In this document: positions 1-6,350 of the stretch, in pieces
Layout: the number at the start of each line of letters is the position of its first letter
How positions within the stretch are numbered: position 1 is the stretch's first letter
DNA from: a virus
IMG/VR virus record: IMGVR_UViG_3300032893_000677
Coordinates: 1 to 21,597 of that record
Reading direction: 5' to 3' (one strand)
DNA: 21,597 nt
Notes under the pieces: model-generated
Seen by the model: the letters and a program-made list of their open reading frames with translations, nothing else
Databases searched by the model: none
Told to the model about the DNA's origin: nothing
Translations under genes and position numbers: made by a program

Positions 1-120
1 GACGTGCGCCGCATCTGCCTTAAATAACTTCTTCAGAACCTGCGCTACCAGCGTAACGCCAAAGCCCCCCGCGAATAACACCGTTACGAACGGCCAATAG
101 TTACTAATATCTAAGTTCAT
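1..120 (-). CDS. Holin-like membrane protein, N-terminal part (cut by window edge)
   Basis: Only the first 40 codons are visible. They begin MNLDISNYWPFVTVLFAGGF and continue out of the window at the left edge. Residues about 9-27 form one hydrophobic membrane segment, followed by a basic stretch (QVLKKLFK). The ATG overlaps the endolysin stop codon in the four-base form ATGA, so translation is probably coupled to the lysin. A small membrane protein next to the lysin is the expected place and shape for a holin, which would make holes in the cytoplasmic membrane at lysis. This is inferred from position and one membrane segment; no family-specific motif is seen, and the number of membrane segments is unknown because the gene is cut. 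Confidence 0.6.
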   Translation of the reverse strand, partial: MNLDISNYWPFVTVLFAGGFGVTLVAQVLKKLFKADAAHV

Positions 121-1664
121 GACCTTCTTCCTCTCAGTCTCTTAATTAAACCGACGGCTGTACCTGCTACGGCGGCAGTCTTGTGGTGACCCTTGTGGTA
201 CCCCGCCGCTGTCTCTGAGCTTCGAGCCTCATCAGGGTCGAACAAATCTTCCGGCAACAAATCGTCGTCAGGGTCACCGACACGCTGCAAGCTCTCAATC
301 GGCAGTCCATACCATGTCCCCTTCTCAATGCTGCTCTGACCGCGGCAGTACTTAACTCCATCTTTCTCGAACGTCCCGCCCGCCATGACCTTGGTACCGG
401 CCGCATAGCTGACGTCGGACTGTTCGCCAGAAAGGTCGTGGAAGGTTGAGTCAACCGTCAGGCGATACTCGACCGGATTCATAAAGCGCTGGAAGGTGCG
501 TTGCCAAGCATCCGGCGCGGGCGGCACTACACGCACCTCGATTTTCTGCTCGTCTGATCCGGCGGGGTTGGGATCAGGGCTTAGAGCAACAGTCTTGACG
601 CTTAGCTGACCGTCGTTGAAGAACACGCCGTGCTCGGTCTCGTATTTGCCGATAGCGGTGAACTTGCTGTCTTTCGGCACGGAACCGACCACTTCACCAG
701 TCGCGGGATCGTAAGTGTCGGTCGGGTCGTTCTTAGTCAGCAGGTGCATGGGGTTGTCGAAGCTAGTCAGTGCTGGTGGTCTTGGGCCTGGTGCTGGCAC
801 CACCTCGTTGACGGGAACGCCGCCGACCTGGCTACCGGCTGGAGCGCTCGCGTCCTCGCCTTCGCCATGGCCCACACCCGGGAACTCAGCCAGCGTGTCA
901 GGACCGGCGTAGATGGCGACCTCGCCAAAGTCCTGGGTCTGGATGAGGTAGACGTTCGGCACTGGACTTCCGAGGATGTCGTACGTCAGGCCACCGAACT
1001 GATGCGGATCAAGTACATGAGTTGCATAAGGCAGCGTGTACGGGCCACCCGGCTTATAGACGTGCCAAGCGCTTATGCTCGGTGGCAAGTAGAGCTGTGC
1101 GGGAATTGACGGACCTGACGGCTTCGGCGAAGTGCCAGCGGCTTTCGGCGCTGACACAACTGCCGCTGGAGTGGCTGTAGCCGAAGGGTGTGAGGTGGTG
1201 TAGTACTCGTAGGTTGCCCACGCTACTGGCATACCGTAGTACGACTCATACTGCGCAGGCGTTTTTACTTTACCATCCCACGAATCAATAATCGACTTAT
1301 CAGCGTGGCTGTTGACTGCGCAGAAGTGGGTGATCTCCTGGCCGTTCGAGGCTTTGTAGCGGAACTCGACCGCAGCCAGATCGTTTACGGGGAACCCGGC
1401 GACACCCGTAGCCGTAGCCACCAGCTGCGGACAAAACCTTGTGACACTGTTCCAATTCAAGTCATCATTAGCGTGGTCGGCAACGTCGTAGATATAGACG
1501 TTATGAGCAGTGTAGAATCTGTTTAACGCCTCGGGGTCTTCGGTTATATCACACTTCTTTAATAAGTTCGAGCCGGTCGTCTCAAGACAGCCAGCAACCG
1601 AGATGGCAACGTGAGAGTCGCCGATATATTCGGGGTAATCTATTTGAGCAAAATACTCTGCCAT
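117..1664 (-). CDS. Endolysin: C39-like cysteine peptidase domain, SH3-like modules and basic tail
   Basis: 515-residue putative peptidoglycan hydrolase. Residues about 10-155 resemble a papain-like C39-type peptidase: Cys26 in AGCLET, His113 in EITHFCAV and Asp127 in IIDSWDG form a likely Cys-His-Asp triad, and GMPVAWATYEYY closes the domain. A Pro/Ala/Ser linker (about 158-195) leads to three beta-rich stretches (about 200-260, 315-370 and 405-470) with the look of SH3-like wall-binding modules, for example WHVYKPGGPYTLPYATHVLD. The last 28 residues (488-515) are GYHKGHHK, a small hydrophobic stretch TAAVAGTAVGLI, then KRLRGRRS. No signal peptide is seen, so export would need the holin encoded just after it. 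The ATG follows a GAGGA site at 1673-1677 and a TACACTAAA box at 1679-1687. It could instead be a virion-bound lysin, but its place next to a holin-like gene favours lysis. Confidence 0.75.
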   Translation of the reverse strand: MAEYFAQIDYPEYIGDSHVAISVAGCLETTGSNLLKKCDITEDPEALNRFYTAHNVYIYDVADHANDDLNWNSVTRFCPQLVATATGVAGFPVNDLAAVEFRYKASNGQEITHFCAVNSHADKSIIDSWDGKVKTPAQYESYYGMPVAWATYEYYTTSHPSATATPAAVVSAPKAAGTSPKPSGPSIPAQLYLPPSISAWHVYKPGGPYTLPYATHVLDPHQFGGLTYDILGSPVPNVYLIQTQDFGEVAIYAGPDTLAEFPGVGHGEGEDASAPAGSQVGGVPVNEVVPAPGPRPPALTSFDNPMHLLTKNDPTDTYDPATGEVVGSVPKDSKFTAIGKYETEHGVFFNDGQLSVKTVALSPDPNPAGSDEQKIEVRVVPPAPDAWQRTFQRFMNPVEYRLTVDSTFHDLSGEQSDVSYAAGTKVMAGGTFEKDGVKYCRGQSSIEKGTWYGLPIESLQRVGDPDDDLLPEDLFDPDEARSSETAAGYHKGHHKTAAVAGTAVGLIKRLRGRRS

Positions 1665-1678
1665 TTCGCTTTTCCTCG

Positions 1679-1687
1679 TTTAGTGTA
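1679..1687 (-). promoter_or_regulatory. TACACTAAA promoter box before the lysis genes
   Basis: The minus strand reads TACACTAAA, then CGAGGAAAAGCGAA, then the endolysin ATG. TACACT can act as a -10 hexamer. A -35-like CTGACA lies 15 bases upstream of it (1703-1708). The same nonamer, with C or T at the third base, stands before three other blocks in this window. The box lies in the 32-base gap after the tail fibre gene. Here a Shine-Dalgarno site (GAGGA) also falls between box and start, so the mRNA may have a short leader. The promoter role is inferred. Confidence 0.5.
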
Positions 1688-1696
1688 GCACGTTAT

Positions 1697-2698
1697 TTAG
1701 ATTGTCAGAATCCAAATTTGCACAGACCCACCCATGCTCGTCAAAGTGCTCCCGATACGCTGCGTTGCGTACACGTTCAGGGCGGTTGTACTCGATTGTG
1801 CGGCTGGCATCTGGATAGTGCCGTATACTGAGGATACATTTGCAGTATTGGTAATCGTGCATTGAACGAATGTGCCGCCCAAGTTCGACATGCCGACCGG
1901 AAGCGCCGCGCCTGTGACTAATTCATACTCGGCACCACTCGCCCAGCTAGCCACACTCCAGCCCCAGGCGCGAGCGTAGAGTACGAAAGACCCGAAGGTA
2001 TATATTGTCCAGCCGTTGGCGTCCGTAGTCGGAGTCGCAAAGGTATTGGAACTGTCGAAGGTCTTGTTTTTAACCGTAGCTGTCGCATTATTGAGCATCA
2101 CCGTGTCGTCGGCTACATTTGGCACTACATGGCCAGACGTGTTGCTGGAACCGCCCCAGATCCTAGCGTAGGTAGCAAACGGCGGCCTGGCGTCGGCTAT
2201 GTAGGCCGTCACGATCTGCGTGGCATTCTGCGGCACAGTCACCTGGGCAAGCCATATCCAAGGCACGCCAGCTCCCAGCGCGGCCTGTATAGCCGAACTG
2301 TTCGGAGCGACAGGGCTGCTTGCGGGCGTTCCCTGCACGTCCATGAAGGCCAGGGAGCCAGGGTTATTACTGTTCGTCGAACTGACCGCCGACATGTTTA
2401 TGTAGGCAACTACGGCGTCGATGCGGGGATTGAGCGCACTTGCCGTTCCGATAGCTAAGTTGCTTGGGGCGTCTTGCCAGCCGTTGTATCCAAACGTACC
2501 AAGTGAGTTCGGGAGTAAAGCCGAACCGATCGAGATGTCCACGGACATATTTGCACCAGCCGCGTGCTGGACAACCTGTAAGCTCGTCGGCTGATAGATA
2601 CTGGGCACCCCTTGGTTGCCGAGGAGCATCGAGATTGCCTTGTAAAAACCCTCGGCGGACGTTTTCCCGTTGTCTATGATGGCGCTATAGGTACTCAC
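1697..2698 (-). CDS. Tail fibre / receptor-binding-like protein
   Basis: 333 residues, placed between the tail-tip genes and the lysis genes, where siphophages keep receptor-binding proteins. The N-terminal half resembles baseplate-attached fibre proteins: a GANMSVDISIGSALL segment, then NPRIDAVVAYINMS, and WLAQVTVPQNATQIVTAYIADAR, a pattern common at the base of siphophage fibres. The C-terminal half (about 185-333) is rich in Thr, Ser and Gly, with aromatic beta strands (WTIYTFGSFVLYARAWGWS) and a final QIWILTI, as in a beta-sandwich tip. It would bind the host surface. The start is GTG, with no Shine-Dalgarno site; the frame is open only six codons further upstream. A nine-codon ORF (MRILPREYL, 2686-2715) overlaps the start in another frame. 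Confidence 0.65.
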   Translation of the reverse strand: MSTYSAIIDNGKTSAEGFYKAISMLLGNQGVPSIYQPTSLQVVQHAAGANMSVDISIGSALLPNSLGTFGYNGWQDAPSNLAIGTASALNPRIDAVVAYINMSAVSSTNSNNPGSLAFMDVQGTPASSPVAPNSSAIQAALGAGVPWIWLAQVTVPQNATQIVTAYIADARPPFATYARIWGGSSNTSGHVVPNVADDTVMLNNATATVKNKTFDSSNTFATPTTDANGWTIYTFGSFVLYARAWGWSVASWASGAEYELVTGAALPVGMSNLGGTFVQCTITNTANVSSVYGTIQMPAAQSSTTALNVYATQRIGSTLTSMGGSVQIWILTI

Positions 2699-2743
2699 GA
2701 GGAAGAATCCGCATTGTTACTTAATCGTTTCGACGTGAACATA

Positions 2744-2772
2744 ATCTTATTACTCAGTTTATCATATCGCAA
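2744..2772 (-). promoter_or_regulatory. Possible sigma70-like promoter for the tail fibre gene
   Basis: On the minus strand TTGCGA (2767-2772) is followed after 17 bases by TAAGAT (2744-2749). Each hexamer matches four of six consensus bases. Transcription would start near 2737 and leave a leader of about 39 bases before the GTG at 2698. This gene lacks the TAYACTAAA box seen before the other blocks. The call is weak, since AT-rich sequence gives such matches by chance. Confidence 0.3.
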
Positions 2773-2797
2773 TTGGGCCTTAAAGAGGGCATACGCC

Positions 2798-2828
2798 TTG
2801 ACAGCAAGTACTAATAGTAGTATATATT
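2798..2828 (+). promoter_or_regulatory. Strong sigma70-like promoter for the lone plus-strand gene
   Basis: A perfect -35 hexamer TTGACA (2798-2803) is followed after 17 bases by TATATA (2821-2826), or after 19 bases by TATATT (2823-2828). Transcription should start at about 2832-2836, that is at or next to the ATG at 2835. No Shine-Dalgarno site lies between promoter and start, so the mRNA is probably leaderless. The promoter faces against the late genes around it. Confidence 0.7.
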
Positions 2829-2834
2829 ATATCG

Positions 2835-3482
2835 ATGAAGCTACCGAAATTAGATTTCAAAATAGGTGTTGCGACTATCGCCGTGACTTTTTTAGGCGGT
2901 GTCGCCGTGGCTGCGACGCCATCATCTCAGCCACCGCATGAGTTACATCTGACTTCCGACACAAGCCAACCGGCAGCGAGTCAGACACCCCAGAGCGCCC
3001 CTTCGGCAAGCCCGACCGACGCACAGCAAAGCAGCGGGACGCACGACCAGGCGAGCAGCTCGGCCAGCCCATCGATCGCATCGTCTACTGTCACTGCGCC
3101 GCACGCTGCCACGCATGACAACACGACAGGCACTACAGCCGCCTCTACAGACTCGACCAGTACAACCGACCAAACTCAAACCCAAGACGACCCTGCGCCG
3201 CCTGTGACCGCCGTGAGCGCAACCATGTCCGATTGGACAGATCCGGTTCCCTACACGCCAAGCCCATTCAGGGAGATCAATACGGTAACTGGTCAGGCCA
3301 CAGTCTTTCCAGCCACCGTCTCATACGAATATTGCACCTACACCTACAGCGACGGTTCGACGCAACAAGTCCTGGCTGGCACTAGCTATGCACAGGCACC
3401 GGGTTCCAGCGACACAGAGTCGATGACGGCGGGAAACATTGGTGCGGCCTGCACGCTCGCTAATGCGCCAGCCGCTAACTAG
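2835..3482 (+). CDS. Secreted Ser/Thr/Pro-rich protein, moron-like; function unknown
   Basis: 215 residues and the only gene on the plus strand. The N-terminus is a Sec signal peptide: basic MKLPKLDFK, a hydrophobic core IGVATIAVTFLGGVAVA, and a likely signal peptidase I site after AVA (about residue 26). There is no lipobox Cys. Residues about 28-125 are low-complexity Ser/Thr/Ala/Pro/Gln/Asp, like a wall-spanning or O-glycosylated stalk. Residues about 125-215 look folded, with aromatic beta strands (YEYCTYTYSDG) and two Cys (YEYCTY, GAACTL) that could form a disulphide. It has its own promoter and no ribosome-binding site. Such isolated genes in phage late regions (morons) often alter the host surface, for example to exclude other phages; that role is inference here. 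No homologue is recognised. Confidence 0.7.
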   Translation: MKLPKLDFKIGVATIAVTFLGGVAVAATPSSQPPHELHLTSDTSQPAASQTPQSAPSASPTDAQQSSGTHDQASSSASPSIASSTVTAPHAATHDNTTGTTAASTDSTSTTDQTQTQDDPAPPVTAVSATMSDWTDPVPYTPSPFREINTVTGQATVFPATVSYEYCTYTYSDGSTQQVLAGTSYAQAPGSSDTESMTAGNIGAACTLANAPAAN

Positions 3483-3739
3483 CCACTCTTGGTACTTACC
3501 GTGCTCGAATTCCTGGAGGTGGCGATGACCCGACCTGTACCCTCACTGAATGCCAGGTTATGCGTAGGTGTCTTCTTTAGCAGTTCGACAAATTCTTCGT
3601 GACTGATGTCCAGCCTTGTGCGCCTAACAACATCGGTAGTTCGTCCGACAGTTACGCCGACGCTGGGTCCACGTTTAATTAGCGAACTCGTGCCATCTTT
3701 CAACTCAACCAGTTCAAATATAAATTCTTTGTCGGTCAT
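3479..3739 (-). CDS. Small hypothetical protein at the end of the tail-tip block
   Basis: 86 residues from the ATG at 3739, which overlaps the preceding stop as TGATG; a GTG one codon earlier is also possible. It starts MTDKEFIFELVELKDGTSSL, a short beta-rich domain, followed by LDISHEEFVELLKKTPT, which looks like one helix. There is no signal peptide or membrane segment. Coupling to the upstream gene suggests it is made with the tail-tip proteins and may be a minor tail or assembly protein, but no family is recognised. Its TAG stop shares the palindrome CTAG (3479-3482) with the stop of the converging plus-strand gene. Confidence 0.6.
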   Translation of the reverse strand: MTDKEFIFELVELKDGTSSLIKRGPSVGVTVGRTTDVVRRTRLDISHEEFVELLKKTPTHNLAFSEGTGRVIATSRNSSTVSTKSG

Positions 3740-4248
3740 CACGTTTGATTCAAGTTTGGCAAGTATGCCTTAAAGAATAGGTAGTAGGTATGCACGGAAG
3801 TGTCGTTGTTAATAAGCCAAAACTTCCAGACGCGCCCATTGGTCGAATCTGACGAATTAGCCCAGTCGGCATTGTGATGAAGTTGAAAGTTGAGTTGTCC
3901 AGGCGTCAGAAAAGAAGTGTCCTGAGATAGCGGCCACTGATGTTGGGCATCAGGAATACCCCCGCTAGAAAAAGAAGTTGGATCGATATAGAGCGTCCAA
4001 AACAAGTTCCACAAGGTAAGAGTATTACTGTCGGGCTGTAGACTGACCAGGAATGGGTATTCCCCTCCCCCCGAGCTCAGGCTAATGGAAACCGAGTAGA
4101 CACTACCGGCAGTCGGAAGACTCTGCACTTGTAAAACATCAGCCCCGATCTTCTGCGGTGTCTTTAGCTCGCGGATGTTGCGGGACTGCGTCTTGATTGT
4201 ATTTATCAAACGCCGCTCGGGACGGAGAGTAATTTTATTCAAACTCAT
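3739..4248 (-). CDS. Hypothetical tail-tip protein, beta-rich
   Basis: 169 residues. It opens with a basic segment (MSLNKITLRPERRLINTIKT), then becomes a beta-rich fold with many aromatics (TLWNLFWTLYIDPTSF, GRVWKFWLINNDTSVHTYYL) and ends near FFKAYLPNLNQT. The start lies one base after the stop of the tail-tip gene before it (TAG-C-ATG), and its own stop overlaps the next start. No strong Shine-Dalgarno site is seen, so translation is probably coupled. The compact jelly-roll-like composition suggests a minor tail-tip or receptor-binding accessory protein. No family is recognised. Confidence 0.6.
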   Translation of the reverse strand: MSLNKITLRPERRLINTIKTQSRNIRELKTPQKIGADVLQVQSLPTAGSVYSVSISLSSGGGEYPFLVSLQPDSNTLTLWNLFWTLYIDPTSFSSGGIPDAQHQWPLSQDTSFLTPGQLNFQLHHNADWANSSDSTNGRVWKFWLINNDTSVHTYYLFFKAYLPNLNQT

Positions 4249-4249
4249 G

Positions 4250-5416
4250 CTAATTCAAGCTCGTCGTAATTGTTACCTGCTCGAAGTCGTTATCGTCGAT
4301 CTGCACCTTGACTTGCTCCACGCGGTACATACCATTTATATCATTATACAATGGATGGTTACGCACGCGCACGTGTACCCAGTCACCCATGCTAAAGTCC
4401 GTGATATACGGCGGCTTGCTGCCATCAATTATTATACTCGGCAACACTAACGGCGACTGGTAAAGTGCTAAGTTCCAGTTGGCATAGTCCTGAAGCGAGC
4501 TATCGCCAACGTCGAGCGAGCTGGGGCTGACGTATTGCTGTCGGACTCCGTAAGCTTGCATTGAGGCAGCAGCCGGTGTGCCCGTGACGGGGTTCGGTGC
4601 GGTCCATATATTCTGTGCGGTCGTACCATTGCCAGAACCCTGCGCAATAATTTGGTTGAAAACTTGCGTGCCGTCCTCGATGGCGTCAACCTCAATGATA
4701 TTACCGGGATACTCGAACAATATGTCCGGTCGCTGACTGCCGAGTATGGTGTAGGTATTGAAGCGGTTGAGGTAGTCGAACTTGAAGTCGAAACTGCCAG
4801 CGTTGGTGTTGGCGAAGTCGGTCAGGGCGTCAGACAGCGCCATGTTGTTGTAGACCCGATCATGATTGCCGACCGTGGCGAGCGAACCCTGAGTTATCCC
4901 TAGATTCCAATACGAAGTCGGCACCAGGCCACCGGAGTACTTGCCCGTCGTAGTATTGAGCGTGCCGGTCGTATCATTGCCGCCCGTCTGAAACGTGTTG
5001 ATTAAGTCCCAGGCGATAGCGGACGCATCTGTAGCCGTGTATGTCTGCCCTGGACCAGTAAACGCGGTTGTCAGTAAGTTGTAGAAACCGGCAGCCTTGA
5101 TCTGCAAAAGGTTACCGCTACTGTTCTCGGCGAGCGTCCCGTACTTGTAGTTGAGCTGGCCTGCCGCGAAATATTGTCCCAGGCGCTTGATGCGCACGTT
5201 GGTCTGGTTAGTGACGAAGATTGTCCGCGGATCAGTGTAAGTCTTGTGGCAATACTTCTCTATCTCATCGATATTCAGATACCACTCGATGTCATCGGCC
5301 GCATTACGCGTGACGGTGAAGCTTCTGTTGGCGGCTCGACCGCCTAACTCGGCCAGGACTTGGCCCGCGGGATTAGCTAGTTCAACTGAATACTTACTGG
5401 ATGGGTAGGCGCTCAC
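4250..5416 (-). CDS. Tail-tip / baseplate hub protein (ReqiPepy6 Gp37-like)
   Basis: 388 residues directly after the distal tail protein, the usual place of the tail-associated hub. The N-terminus has GRAANRSFTVTRNAADDIEW with a TNVRIKRLGQYFAAGQLN strand, typical of the first hub domain. The middle has SYWNLGITQGSLATVG and FANTNAGSFDFKFDYLNRF. The C-terminus (MGDWVHVRVRN, then INGMYRVEQVKVQIDD) matches the end of siphovirus Gp37-like tail proteins, where a beta domain closes the tube. No peptidase or lysozyme extension is present, so it is a short structural form. The GTG start has no Shine-Dalgarno site but lies nine bases after an extended -10 element, so the mRNA is probably leaderless. 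Confidence 0.7.
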   Translation of the reverse strand: MSAYPSSKYSVELANPAGQVLAELGGRAANRSFTVTRNAADDIEWYLNIDEIEKYCHKTYTDPRTIFVTNQTNVRIKRLGQYFAAGQLNYKYGTLAENSSGNLLQIKAAGFYNLLTTAFTGPGQTYTATDASAIAWDLINTFQTGGNDTTGTLNTTTGKYSGGLVPTSYWNLGITQGSLATVGNHDRVYNNMALSDALTDFANTNAGSFDFKFDYLNRFNTYTILGSQRPDILFEYPGNIIEVDAIEDGTQVFNQIIAQGSGNGTTAQNIWTAPNPVTGTPAAASMQAYGVRQQYVSPSSLDVGDSSLQDYANWNLALYQSPLVLPSIIIDGSKPPYITDFSMGDWVHVRVRNHPLYNDINGMYRVEQVKVQIDDNDFEQVTITTSLN

Positions 5417-5422
5417 GATGGC

Positions 5423-5434
5423 TTTAGTATATCA
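5423..5434 (-). promoter_or_regulatory. TATACTAAA promoter box with extended -10, before the tail-tip block
   Basis: The minus strand reads TGATATACTAAAGCCATC and then the GTG start. TGA-TATACT is an extended -10 element; no good -35 lies 16-18 bases upstream. Start of transcription at the usual distance would be near 5419, about three bases before the GTG. The box lies in the 64-base gap after the distal tail gene, one of the few true gaps in the tail region. Confidence 0.55.
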
Positions 5435-5480
5435 AAGCAACGGCGGCGACTGTAGCGCAGCCAACGCCCCGATCCCTGAA

Positions 5481-6350
5481 TTAGACGCCAGCGTAGGCCG
5501 GATACACCGATACGCTAACGTAGCCTCCGTCCCCTGAGTTACTTGTGCTCAGCTGAATCGTGTTCTGGCCCGGTAATATCGTCCACCAGAAGTTGTTCGT
5601 CGCGTCCATGGCGCTGATGAGATTCTGGCTGCCGTTCAGCACAACCGTCTTGTTGTACATGTCCACGACCACACTGCTGCCGCCAGGAATCGTGTAGTCC
5701 AGCTGGAAAGCGTAGCTGCTCGTCTGGTTCTGCACATATGGACTCGTCAGCGGGCCGGTGAATGTAATGATCGGATGGCTCTCAACGTTGCCGCTATTGG
5801 TTATGGTTGCCGAGCCGCCCGAACTGCCTGACCCGATGACGGGCACGACGCACGGCACCACGAAGCCGCCACCGATGAGCGTAGTAATACTGCCGATCGT
5901 CTGCTGACTCGTCCCGTAGATACGACCGTCTGGTGCAACTAAGCTCACCTGATACTTCGTCCATGTTAGGTAGGTGTCAGCAAAGACTGGCCTCTTGGGG
6001 ATGACGTTTACGAAGTAGCTGTTGCCGTCCATGGTTGTGAACTGTAGCTTGGTCGTTACTGGATAGCCGTTACTGTCCCGCTGTAGTAAACAAGCTGTGG
6101 ATAACGCCTGGCGTCGCTGTCGGTAGTCGGTCGGATTTTGGCCTTGTATCATTCCTTCAAGTGTGATAGTCCGGGCGTCGTAGAAATTAGCGCTGACGCG
6201 GGCGTAGTCCTGGCCGGGGATCGGGTACTGCACGATGCGGTAGTCAGGGGCATCAAGACCCTGGACGTTCGGACTCAGGGTAACGCCGTAGCCAGAGGTC
6301 GGAGCTGGACCGCAGATGAAAGCCAGAGTGCCGAGCGTCATATTCTCCAT
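5481..6350 (-). CDS. Distal tail protein (Dit-like)
   Basis: 289 residues, starting in a TGATG overlap with the tape measure stop. Distal tail proteins follow the tape measure gene in siphophages, form the ring at the tail tip and join the tube to the baseplate. The N-terminal part (YPIPGQDYARVSANFYDAR, ITLEGMIQGQNPTDYRQRRQ, LQFTTMDGNSYFVNVIPKRP, WTKYQVSLVAPDGRIYG) has the strand-and-helix pattern of this family: inner ring strands and a helix with RQRRQAL. The C-terminal part (about 180-289) is a beta sandwich (IITFTGPLTSPYVQN, ILPGQNTIQLS), which matches the galectin-like or carbohydrate-binding domain many of these proteins carry. A second ATG three codons in is possible but has poor spacing to any ribosome site. 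Confidence 0.75.
   Translation of the reverse strand: MENMTLGTLAFICGPAPTSGYGVTLSPNVQGLDAPDYRIVQYPIPGQDYARVSANFYDARTITLEGMIQGQNPTDYRQRRQALSTACLLQRDSNGYPVTTKLQFTTMDGNSYFVNVIPKRPVFADTYLTWTKYQVSLVAPDGRIYGTSQQTIGSITTLIGGGFVVPCVVPVIGSGSSGGSATITNSGNVESHPIITFTGPLTSPYVQNQTSSYAFQLDYTIPGGSSVVVDMYNKTVVLNGSQNLISAMDATNNFWWTILPGQNTIQLSTSNSGDGGYVSVSVYPAYAGV

Larger units (their letters stand above)
2699..2834. promoter_or_regulatory. Divergent intergenic region
   Basis: These 136 AT-rich bases separate the minus-strand tail fibre gene from the plus-strand secreted-protein gene. It is the only divergent gene pair in the window and must hold promoters in both directions. The plus-strand promoter is strong and close to the ATG. 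The minus-strand one is weaker. No operator-like inverted repeat stands out. Confidence 0.6.

Noticed and set aside
630-1109. 159-residue plus-strand ORF inside the endolysin gene
   Set aside because: Lies entirely within a gene whose frame has clear domain motifs. No ribosome site and no recognisable protein features.
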